A stretch of 10,750 bases of DNA from Limnohabitans sp. Lineage in GTDB: Bacteria > Pseudomonadota > Gammaproteobacteria > Burkholderiales > Burkholderiaceae_C. Made by a program: the position numbers and the translations under genes. The stretch covers positions 1 to 10,750 of the forward strand of contig VEQI01000081.1 in assembly GCA_018883305.1 (NCBI GenBank). The letters run 5' to 3'. A model generated the notes under the pieces. That model worked only from the letters and a program-made list of their open reading frames with translations, was not told the DNA's origin and did not search any database. Below, in pieces: positions 5,244 to 10,750 of this stretch. How positions within the stretch are numbered: the stretch's first letter is position 1; the number at the start of each line of letters is the position of its first letter.

Positions 5244-7634
5244 TCAGACCTTGCCCAGGGCCTGCAAGACCCGTTGCGGGGTGAACGGCTGCATGGACAC
5301 ATTGCCACCCAGGGGGCCAATGGCGTCGTTGATGGCATTCATCACCGCGCCTGGCGCCCCGGCGGTACCAGCCTCCCCTGCACCTTTGGCACCCAATTCG
5401 GAGGTCTTGGTGGGTGTCTGCACATGGCCCACCACGATGTCAGGCATTTCTGCCGCCATGGGCACCAAGTAGTCGGCCATGGAGCCATTGAGCATCTGCC
5501 CATCGTCGCTATAGAGGCACTCTTCAAACAGTGCACCGCCAATGCCCTGGACGATGCCCCCACGAATTTGCTCGTCCACCAGCATCGGGTTGAGCACCGT
5601 GCCGCAATCTTCCACGCACCAATGTTTGAGCAACTTCACAAAGCCGGTCTCGACATCCACTTCCACATACGAGGCCTGAATCCCGTTGGTGAACGTGAAG
5701 CCGTATTCACGCGGCGTGAAATGACGGGTGACCGTGAGTTCTGACTGGAATCCCATGGGCAGCGTATCGGGACGGAAATACGCCACACGCCCCACTTCAC
5801 TCAACGGCATCCGTTCTTGACCAGTCAGGCGGTCCACCACGGCATTGTTTTGCACGTCCAACGTGGCGGCCTCGACCTGCAGCACCGCCGCAGCCACGGC
5901 CAGAATATTGGCGCGCAAGGCCTTGCCCGCTTGCAAGACAGCCTCGCCACCAATCCCCGCACCGCGGGAGGCCCAGGTGCCGCCCCCATAAGGCGTGACC
6001 GCCGTGTCACCGGTGACCACTCGCACCTTGTCCACGCTCACGCCCACGGCACTGGCGGCCACCTGGGTGAACACGGCCTCGGTGCCCTGCCCTTGCTCCG
6101 TCACGCTGACCAGCACGTTGACCATGCCGGCCGGGTCCAGACGGACCGTGGCGCCGTCCTGCGCTGAAATGCGGGCGCCACCCACACCATAAAACGCGGG
6201 GGACGGATTGGTCACTTCAATCATGGCAGCAAACCCAATGCCGCGATGGATGCCACGCTGACGCAACTGCGCCTGCTCACGTCGCAAGCCGTCGTAGTCC
6301 ATCAACTGCAACAGTTGATCCAGGCATTGATGGTGCGACAGTTTTTCAAACTTGATCCCCGAGGGGAAGGTGTAGGGATAGGCGTCATCGGCAATCAGAT
6401 TGCGACGTCGGAATTCCACCGGGTCCATGCCAATGGCGCGCGCACCCTCGTCCACAATACCCTCGGTGATGGCCACCGCGATGGGGTGCCCCACCGCCCG
6501 GTACTGGCAGGTCACGTTCTTGTTGGTAAACACCACATCCAACCGGGCACGGTAGTGCTTGTGCCGATAAGGTCCGCCCGTGAGATTGACCACCTGGTTG
6601 CCTTCGATGCCGCTGGTGCGCGGATAGACCGAATAAGGACCAATGCCCGTCAGATCGCGCAAATCAAAACCCACGATGTCGCCGTTGCGGTTGCAGGCCA
6701 TGCGCACCGTCACGGTGTGTTCGCGCGCATGGATATCGGTGAGGAATGATTCCAACCGGTCGGCCACGAATTTCACCGGACGCTTGAGCATGACCGACAA
6801 CGCCGCCGTGGCCATTTCGTCCGCGTAGACGTGCACCTTGATGCCGAACGAGCCGCCAACATCCTTGCACACCACCCGCACATTGGATTCAGGAATGTTC
6901 AAGTGACGGGAAAAGATGTCCTGCATCATGTGCGGCGCTTGCGTGCCTTGATACACCACCAGCGTGTGGTCTGCCGGGTTGTAATCGGCCAACACACCAC
7001 GTGGTTCGTTGGTGACGCCGGTGTGTCGACTGAAGTCGTAGGTCTTTTCCACCACCACCTCGGCCTGGGCAAAGGCTTGCTCAAAACCCTCGGTCACGAG
7101 TTCACGGGAGAAGCACAGGTTGTCACCCAGGTCCGGGTGTATGACGTAGCGGTTGGACAGCGCATCCTTCATGTCCGTGACCGCGGGCAGCACGTCCCAT
7201 TCGGTCACCACATGCTCCAGGGCATCCTCCGCTTCACGGCGCGATTGCGCGACGATGGCGGCCACGGCCTCCCCCTGCCAGCAAACCCGATCAATGGCCA
7301 CCGCGTGTTGTGGCGCCGACTTGATGCCTTTGAGGTGCCCCAGCACCCCCACCCAGGGCGTGCAGAACTCGGCGATGGCTTGACCATCCACTGCCGCAAT
7401 CACCCCCGGCTGACGCCTGGCGGCCGACAAATCCAGATGCGTGATACGCGCATGCGCGTGCGGGCTGCGCACAAACACCACATGGGCCATGCGCGGCAGT
7501 CGCAGATCGTCCAGGTACATGCCACGCCCTTGCAACAAGCGACGTGCGCCATGTCGTGGCGTGCTTTGCCCGATCGGGTCGGCTGCACGTGCCTTCACCT
7601 CGGGGGTCAGGGGGAGTTCGTTTCTGGCGTTCAT
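5244..7634 (-). CDS. Molybdenum hydroxylase large subunit (xanthine dehydrogenase / CoxL-like)
   Basis: A 796-aa molybdopterin-binding catalytic subunit of a three-subunit hydroxylase, probably hydroxylating an aromatic or N-heterocyclic carbon with water-derived oxygen. The N-terminal 'a/b hammerhead' domain lies at about 28-150. The cofactor loop GGSFGIKVHVYADE is at 260-273 and the second cofactor segment EQGQGTEAVFTQVA at 513-526. The C-terminal GAKGAGEAGTAGAP (748-761) carries Glu754, equivalent to the catalytic glutamate of the family. The active-site loop reads QYRAVGHP (377-384). It lacks the Cys of the CO dehydrogenase loop AYRCSFR and also differs from the 'type II' AYRGAGR. The start at 7634 has AGGAG 7 nt upstream and overlaps the small-subunit stop by ATGA, implying translational coupling. 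No Moco-insertion chaperone (XdhC/CoxF type) is seen in the window. Confidence 0.93.
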   Translation of the reverse strand: MNARNELPLTPEVKARAADPIGQSTPRHGARRLLQGRGMYLDDLRLPRMAHVVFVRSPHAHARITHLDLSAARRQPGVIAAVDGQAIAEFCTPWVGVLGHLKGIKSAPQHAVAIDRVCWQGEAVAAIVAQSRREAEDALEHVVTEWDVLPAVTDMKDALSNRYVIHPDLGDNLCFSRELVTEGFEQAFAQAEVVVEKTYDFSRHTGVTNEPRGVLADYNPADHTLVVYQGTQAPHMMQDIFSRHLNIPESNVRVVCKDVGGSFGIKVHVYADEMATAALSVMLKRPVKFVADRLESFLTDIHAREHTVTVRMACNRNGDIVGFDLRDLTGIGPYSVYPRTSGIEGNQVVNLTGGPYRHKHYRARLDVVFTNKNVTCQYRAVGHPIAVAITEGIVDEGARAIGMDPVEFRRRNLIADDAYPYTFPSGIKFEKLSHHQCLDQLLQLMDYDGLRREQAQLRQRGIHRGIGFAAMIEVTNPSPAFYGVGGARISAQDGATVRLDPAGMVNVLVSVTEQGQGTEAVFTQVAASAVGVSVDKVRVVTGDTAVTPYGGGTWASRGAGIGGEAVLQAGKALRANILAVAAAVLQVEAATLDVQNNAVVDRLTGQERMPLSEVGRVAYFRPDTLPMGFQSELTVTRHFTPREYGFTFTNGIQASYVEVDVETGFVKLLKHWCVEDCGTVLNPMLVDEQIRGGIVQGIGGALFEECLYSDDGQMLNGSMADYLVPMAAEMPDIVVGHVQTPTKTSELGAKGAGEAGTAGAPGAVMNAINDAIGPLGGNVSMQPFTPQRVLQALGKV

Positions 7635-8146
7635 GACGATGCTCCTGTGGTGGCAGGTGCTGAAGGCATCAGTCGTTGCTCGTTCAACACGGATTCGATG
7701 GCATCCACAATCGCTTGATAGCCCGTGCAACGACAGTAATTGCCGGAAATCAAATCACGGATCTCATCGCGTGAGGCCTGGGGATGATGGCGAACGATGT
7801 CCAGTGCGGTGATGAGCATGCCCGAGGAGCAATACCCGCACTGGAAGGCGTTGTGATCCAGAAACGCCTGCTGCAAGCGGCTCAACTCGCCCCGATCGGA
7901 CAAGCCCTCGATGGTGTCCACTGCCCGCCCCTGCATCTGCACGGCCAGGGTCAGGCAACCGCGCACCACCTGACCATCCACCATCACTTGGCAGGCACCA
8001 CACACGCCATGCTCACAGCCCAGATGCGAGCCCGTCAGGTCATGACAGTCCCGCAGGTAATCCACCAGATGCTGGCGCGCCGGAATGGCCTGCTCCACGG
8101 CTACGCCGTTCAGGATGAAGCTGGTCTTGACAGTGAATTCGCTCAT
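7631..8146 (-). CDS. Molybdenum hydroxylase small subunit, two [2Fe-2S] clusters (CoxS-like)
   Basis: A 171-aa iron-sulfur subunit that passes electrons from the molybdenum centre to FAD. The plant-ferredoxin-like N-terminal domain binds one cluster through Cys44, Cys49, Cys52 and Cys64 (GCEHGVCGAC then GC). The helical C-terminal domain binds the other through Cys103, Cys106, Cys138 and Cys140 (QCGYC and NYCRCTGY). All eight ligands are present, so the protein looks intact. Length fits the family (about 160-175 aa). Start at 8146: GGAG lies 7 nt upstream, and the ATG overlaps the stop of the FAD-subunit gene by 4 bp; its own stop overlaps the start of the large subunit the same way. These couplings favour equal production of the three subunits. 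Confidence 0.95.
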   Translation of the reverse strand: MSEFTVKTSFILNGVAVEQAIPARQHLVDYLRDCHDLTGSHLGCEHGVCGACQVMVDGQVVRGCLTLAVQMQGRAVDTIEGLSDRGELSRLQQAFLDHNAFQCGYCSSGMLITALDIVRHHPQASRDEIRDLISGNYCRCTGYQAIVDAIESVLNEQRLMPSAPATTGASS

Positions 8147-9000
8147 GCGTTTCTCCAGGCGGCCAGTGCGCGGCCCAACAGCACACGGGCACAATGCATT
8201 TTGGTGGCAGGCGTGGCTTGCAGGTCGCCGGTGGGGTGCAAGTCATGCTCCAGGGCCTGTTGCGCCAGACGGATGCTCTGCTCATCCAGCTTCTGGCCGT
8301 TCAAACTGTCCATGGCCTTGACGGCCAGCAATGGGCCATCTCCCATCGCCAGAAAGCTCAAACGCGCATCGGTCACCACACCCGCGTTCATCCGTGCCAC
8401 GCAGGCCAGTCCCACCATGCCGTAATCACCGCGCCGCCGGGACAACTCATCAAAGTGAAATTGCTGACCCGCTTGCGCGCAGGGCAACTCGATGGCCGTG
8501 AGCAATTCACCAGGTTGCAGCGCCGTCTGGTACAGCCCCACGAAATACTCAGCCACGGGAATGCGACGCTCGCCGCTCGATCCCTGGGCAATCAACACCC
8601 CGTTCAAGGCTTGAACCACGGCCGGGTATTCCGCCGCCGGATCTGCCAGCGCCAGGCTGCCCCCCATGGTGCCCACATTGCGGATGGCCAGATGCGCCAC
8701 ATGGGGCACGGCTTGCGCCAGCAAGGGCACGGTGGCTTGAATGAGCGGTGAATCCTGGATCTGCCGATGGGTACACAAGGCGCCAATCCGAATGGTTTGA
8801 CCCACCTGACGAATCTCGGCCAGATCAGGAATGCCGCGGATATCGATCAAGGCAGGCGGTTGCGCCAACCGAAGATTCATCATGGCCAGCAGGCTTTGAC
8901 CACCTGCCAACCAATGTGCCTGACCGTCATAACGGGCCATGCAGGTCAACGCCTCCTGGAGGGACGAGACACGGTGATATTCAAATGCGGCTGATTTCAT
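8143..9000 (-). CDS. Molybdenum hydroxylase medium subunit, FAD-binding (CoxM-like)
   Basis: A 285-aa FAD subunit of the same complex, which hands electrons to an external acceptor. AGGQSLLAMMNLR (32-44) is the first flavin-binding motif, and TMGGSLALADPAAEYP (111-126) is the second. A C-terminal CO-dehydrogenase-flavoprotein domain follows. The start at 9000 is preferred because MK-x-x-x-F-x-Y is the usual N-terminus of the family and GGGGAGGG (9009-9016) lies 8 nt upstream. A second in-frame ATG at 9018 also has GAGGA before it, but that site is folded into a hairpin. Gene order M-S-L is that of coxMSL. It is the first oxidoreductase gene after the transporter genes, separated from livF by 66 bp. 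Confidence 0.92.
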   Translation of the reverse strand: MKSAAFEYHRVSSLQEALTCMARYDGQAHWLAGGQSLLAMMNLRLAQPPALIDIRGIPDLAEIRQVGQTIRIGALCTHRQIQDSPLIQATVPLLAQAVPHVAHLAIRNVGTMGGSLALADPAAEYPAVVQALNGVLIAQGSSGERRIPVAEYFVGLYQTALQPGELLTAIELPCAQAGQQFHFDELSRRRGDYGMVGLACVARMNAGVVTDARLSFLAMGDGPLLAVKAMDSLNGQKLDEQSIRLAQQALEHDLHPTGDLQATPATKMHCARVLLGRALAAWRNA

Positions 9001-9008
9001 GACGAACA

Positions 9009-9016
9009 CCCTCCCC
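9009..9016 (-). promoter_or_regulatory. Ribosome binding site deciding the FAD-subunit start
   Basis: On the minus strand GGGGAGGG, 8 nt before the ATG at 9000, is the strongest Shine-Dalgarno match in this gap. It lies just outside the hairpin at 9019-9040, so it stays accessible, whereas the GAGGA before the alternative ATG at 9018 is inside the stem. Confidence 0.6.
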
Positions 9017-9018
9017 AT

Positions 9019-9040
9019 GGCTGGTCCTCGCAGGCCAGCC
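9019..9040 (-). other. Intercistronic RNA hairpin between livF and the FAD-subunit gene
   Basis: In plus-strand terms GGCTGG (9019-9024) pairs with CCAGCC (9035-9040), and CCT (9026-9028) pairs with AGG (9032-9034). This leaves T9025 as a one-base bulge and a 3-nt loop. Nine base pairs, eight of them within GC-rich arms, make it the strongest local fold I noticed in the operon. No T-run follows, so it is not a standard terminator. It may mark an mRNA processing or stability boundary between transporter and enzyme genes, or mask the alternative start at 9018. That role is inference. Confidence 0.45.
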
Positions 9041-9066
9041 CTCCGTTGCCCATTGCCGGGTGACGC

Positions 9067-9795
9067 TCAGTGCGCCACGCCCAGATAGAAACTCTTGACC
9101 AGTTCGTTGTTCTTCACGGTTTCGACATCGCCCTGGAAGACGATTTCGCCGTGCACAATGATGTAGCCATGATCCGCGATGCGAATCGCCTGGTTGAAGT
9201 TCTGCTCGGCCATCAACACCGTGAGTTGATATTTGTCTTTCAGTTCCCGAATCTTGGTGATGGTGTGCGAGACCAGCAAGGGCGACAACCCCACAGACGG
9301 CTCATCCACCAACAGCACCTTGGGCGAAGACATCAAAGCACGGGCAATGGCCAGCATTTGCTGCTGCCCCCCGGACATGGAGCCCGCCAGTTGGCTTCGT
9401 CGCTCCAGCAACAGCGGGAAAGCTTCGTAGACAAACTCCAAATTGCTGGCGATCTGCGGACGAGCAATCTGGCGATACGCGCCCAGCAACAGGTTCTCTT
9501 CCACCGTGAGCTTGGGGAATAGACGTCGCCCTTCCGGGACCAACGCCACCCCCAGGTTGACGATGTCTTCGGTGGCCATGCTGGACAGCTCATGACGTTG
9601 CCCGTCGATCTCCAGCATGATGGAGCCACTGTCGGGTTTGACCATGCCCATGATGCATTTCATCAAGGTGCTCTTGCCATTGCCATTGGTGCCCAGCAAT
9701 GCCACCGTTTGTCCCTGGGTCATGTCCAGGGACACGCCCATCAAGGCGCGCACCGCGCCGTAGCCTGCGTGCAGGTCGCGGATTTCAAGCTTCAT
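9067..9795 (-). CDS. livF: Branched-chain amino acid-type ABC transporter ATP-binding protein LivF
   Basis: A 242-aa ATPase on the cytosolic face of a HAAT-family importer; ATP hydrolysis drives uptake. Walker A is GTNGNGKST (35-43), the signature MSGGQQQ (140-146) and Walker B LLVDEP (161-166). The switch position reads LMAEQN with Gln198 rather than His, as is common in LivF. 'VPEGRRLFPKLTVEENL' (87-103) is the characteristic LivF segment. The start at 9795 is where the family alignment begins and overlaps the 3' end of livG by 11 bp; only a poor ribosome site is visible, so translational coupling is likely. The family also carries aromatic acids, urea and other amides, and co-transcription with a molybdenum hydroxylase suggests a substrate other than leucine; this is inference. 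The symbol marks the family, not proven specificity. Confidence 0.92.
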   Translation of the reverse strand: MKLEIRDLHAGYGAVRALMGVSLDMTQGQTVALLGTNGNGKSTLMKCIMGMVKPDSGSIMLEIDGQRHELSSMATEDIVNLGVALVPEGRRLFPKLTVEENLLLGAYRQIARPQIASNLEFVYEAFPLLLERRSQLAGSMSGGQQQMLAIARALMSSPKVLLVDEPSVGLSPLLVSHTITKIRELKDKYQLTVLMAEQNFNQAIRIADHGYIIVHGEIVFQGDVETVKNNELVKSFYLGVAH

Positions 9796-10507
9796 CGCCA
9801 AGGTATGCTCTCTGTACGTCGGGGTTTTTGAAGATGCTTTCGGGCGTGCCCTCGCAAATGATCTTGCCGGCATCCAGACACACCACACGCTGCGAAAACT
9901 TCATCACCGCCTGCATGATGTGCTCAATCATGATGATGGTGATGCCCATGGCATTGAGGTCAAACAGAATCTGCAGCACCTCGTCCACTTCCGCACCAGC
10001 CAGCCCGGCCATGGCTTCATCCGAGATCAGCAGTTGCGGCTTGGCCGCCATGGCCCGTGCCAGCTCCATCTTGCGCAGCTCCACCTGGGACAATTGCTTG
10101 GAGGAGACCTCGGCTTTGGCGGCCAGTCCCATGCGATCCAGAATGTCCATGGCCTCTCGTCGCTCTTTGGGACCATCTGCGCCCCCCACATAGGCAAAGG
10201 GCACCAACAAATTCTCCAGCACCGTCATGCTGCCAAAGGGCCGTGGAATCTGGAAGCTGCGCGCAATGCCCAGCTTGGTGCGCTGGTAAGCAGGCAGTCC
10301 GTGAATGTCGCGGCCGTTGAAACGGATGGTGCCCCCATCATTGATCAACGCACCCGAGATGCAGTTGATCATGGTGGTCTTGCCCGAGCCGTTGGGCCCG
10401 ATCAGGCCCAGACGCTCGCCACGCTGCACGTGGAGGTTCACGCCATTGAGGGCGGTGAATCCTCCGAAATGCTTGCTGACGTTGTTTACTTCGAGGACTG
10501 CTTCCAT
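9785..10507 (-). CDS. livG: Branched-chain amino acid-type ABC transporter ATP-binding protein LivG
   Basis: A 240-aa partner ATPase of LivF. Walker A is GPNGSGKTT (37-45) and the LivG-type segment IARSFQIPRPFGSMTVLENL is at 81-100. Walker B is LLISDEAMAGL (159-169), with the switch histidine in IEHIMQA (194-200, His196). The ABC signature is degenerate: LSQVELRK (139-146) instead of LSGGQ-type, and DEA replaces DEP. Some LivG subgroups share this pattern (for example a 'DEVMAGL' Walker B), so it is probably not a defect. The start at 10507 has GGTGA about 5 nt upstream; the ATG at 10519 lacks a ribosome site and would add four residues. The gene overlaps livM by 22 bp and livF by 11 bp. Confidence 0.92.
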   Translation of the reverse strand: MEAVLEVNNVSKHFGGFTALNGVNLHVQRGERLGLIGPNGSGKTTMINCISGALINDGGTIRFNGRDIHGLPAYQRTKLGIARSFQIPRPFGSMTVLENLLVPFAYVGGADGPKERREAMDILDRMGLAAKAEVSSKQLSQVELRKMELARAMAAKPQLLISDEAMAGLAGAEVDEVLQILFDLNAMGITIIMIEHIMQAVMKFSQRVVCLDAGKIICEGTPESIFKNPDVQRAYLGDEA

Positions 10508-10750
10508 TTTTTCACCCATCCGAGCACGCCATCCGGCGCGGCCACGACAAAGAACACCAGCAGCAAGCCCACCACCAGCACATTGAGCTCGCTGGAGATC
10601 GTGACCGTCACAATCTGCTGCAAGGTCCCCAGGAGAATCGCGCCAATGACTGGCCCCATCCAGTGGGACGTGCCACCAATGATGGGCATGCCCAGTGCGG
10701 AAATGGAATAGCTCAAATTGAAGGTGGACGTAGGCTCGATGTAACTGAGG
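10486..10750 (-). CDS. livM: ABC transporter permease LivM-type, C-terminal part (partial)
   Basis: The last 87 residues of an inner-membrane permease whose start lies beyond the right edge. The window begins with YIEPTSTFNLSYSISALGMP, followed by IIGGTSHWMGPVIGAILLG. This is the conserved 'iGG-x-G-x-x-GPv-GA' region of LivM/LivH permeases that contacts the ATPases. Hydrophobic segments follow at the C-terminus (ELNVLVVGLLLVFFVVAAP), and the protein ends in a basic tail (KKWKQSSK). It would form the substrate channel together with a LivH-type permease, expected further upstream with a periplasmic binding protein; neither is visible here. The stop TAA (10486-10488) lies inside livG, a sign of one operon. 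Confidence 0.9.
   Translation of the reverse strand, partial: LSYIEPTSTFNLSYSISALGMPIIGGTSHWMGPVIGAILLGTLQQIVTVTISSELNVLVVGLLLVFFVVAAPDGVLGWVKKWKQSSK

Noticed and set aside
5205..5245. Terminator between the PuuE-like gene and the hydroxylase large subunit
   Set aside because: Only a 4-5-bp CCCG/CGGG pairing with a long loop and no T-run; the 11-bp gap leaves little room for a terminator.
6831..7718. Long plus-strand open frame (295 codons) opposite the molybdenum hydroxylase large subunit
   Set aside because: Histidine-rich shadow frame without motifs; the opposite strand encodes a complete, motif-bearing protein.
5244..9000. Carbon monoxide dehydrogenase (coxMSL)
   Set aside because: Subunit order and domains match, but the large subunit lacks the AYRCSFR loop with the Mo-Cu cysteine and no cox accessory genes are visible.

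Overview
The window is a gene-dense piece of a bacterial chromosome or large replicon. G+C is high (about 60 % by eye), gene spacing is tight, and codon use is GC-rich. Similarity of the encoded proteins to families common in Burkholderiales suggests a betaproteobacterium, perhaps Comamonadaceae; this is inference, because no rRNA or other taxonomic marker is present. I see no tRNA, rRNA, CRISPR array, insertion sequence, integrase or phage gene. No gene-free stretch exceeds 300 bases.

Left part (1-4140). An alpha/beta hydrolase ends at 122. It converges on a short-type 6-phosphogluconate dehydrogenase gene (140-1126, minus). That gene is divergent from a benzoylformate-decarboxylase-like thiamine-diphosphate enzyme (1264-2928, plus). 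The decarboxylase converges on a beta-lactamase-fold serine hydrolase/esterase (2989-4140, minus).

Middle (4141-5232). A 195-bp divergent promoter region separates the serine hydrolase from a NodB-fold deacetylase of the PuuE (metal-independent allantoinase) type (4336-5232, plus).

Right part (5244-10750). One long minus-strand operon is read from right to left. It contains the C-terminus of a LivM-type permease, LivG- and LivF-type ATPases, and then the FAD, [2Fe-2S] and molybdopterin subunits of a xanthine dehydrogenase-family molybdenum hydroxylase in the order M-S-L. Five genes are joined by overlaps (22, 11, 4 and 4 bp). The only gap is 66 bp between livF and the FAD gene, and it holds a strong hairpin.

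How the genes may work together (inference). A branched-chain-amino-acid-type ABC importer is co-transcribed with a three-subunit molybdenum hydroxylase, which suggests import and then hydroxylation of one small organic substrate. The hydroxylase is not a carbon monoxide dehydrogenase, because its active-site loop reads YRAVGHP. Nearby are a ring-opening-type PuuE-like amidohydrolase, an esterase-like serine hydrolase, an alpha/beta hydrolase and a 2-oxoacid decarboxylase-like enzyme. This looks like a catabolic neighbourhood for an aromatic or N-heterocyclic acid or amide whose substrate cannot be named from sequence alone. It is the best candidate here for an undescribed pathway.
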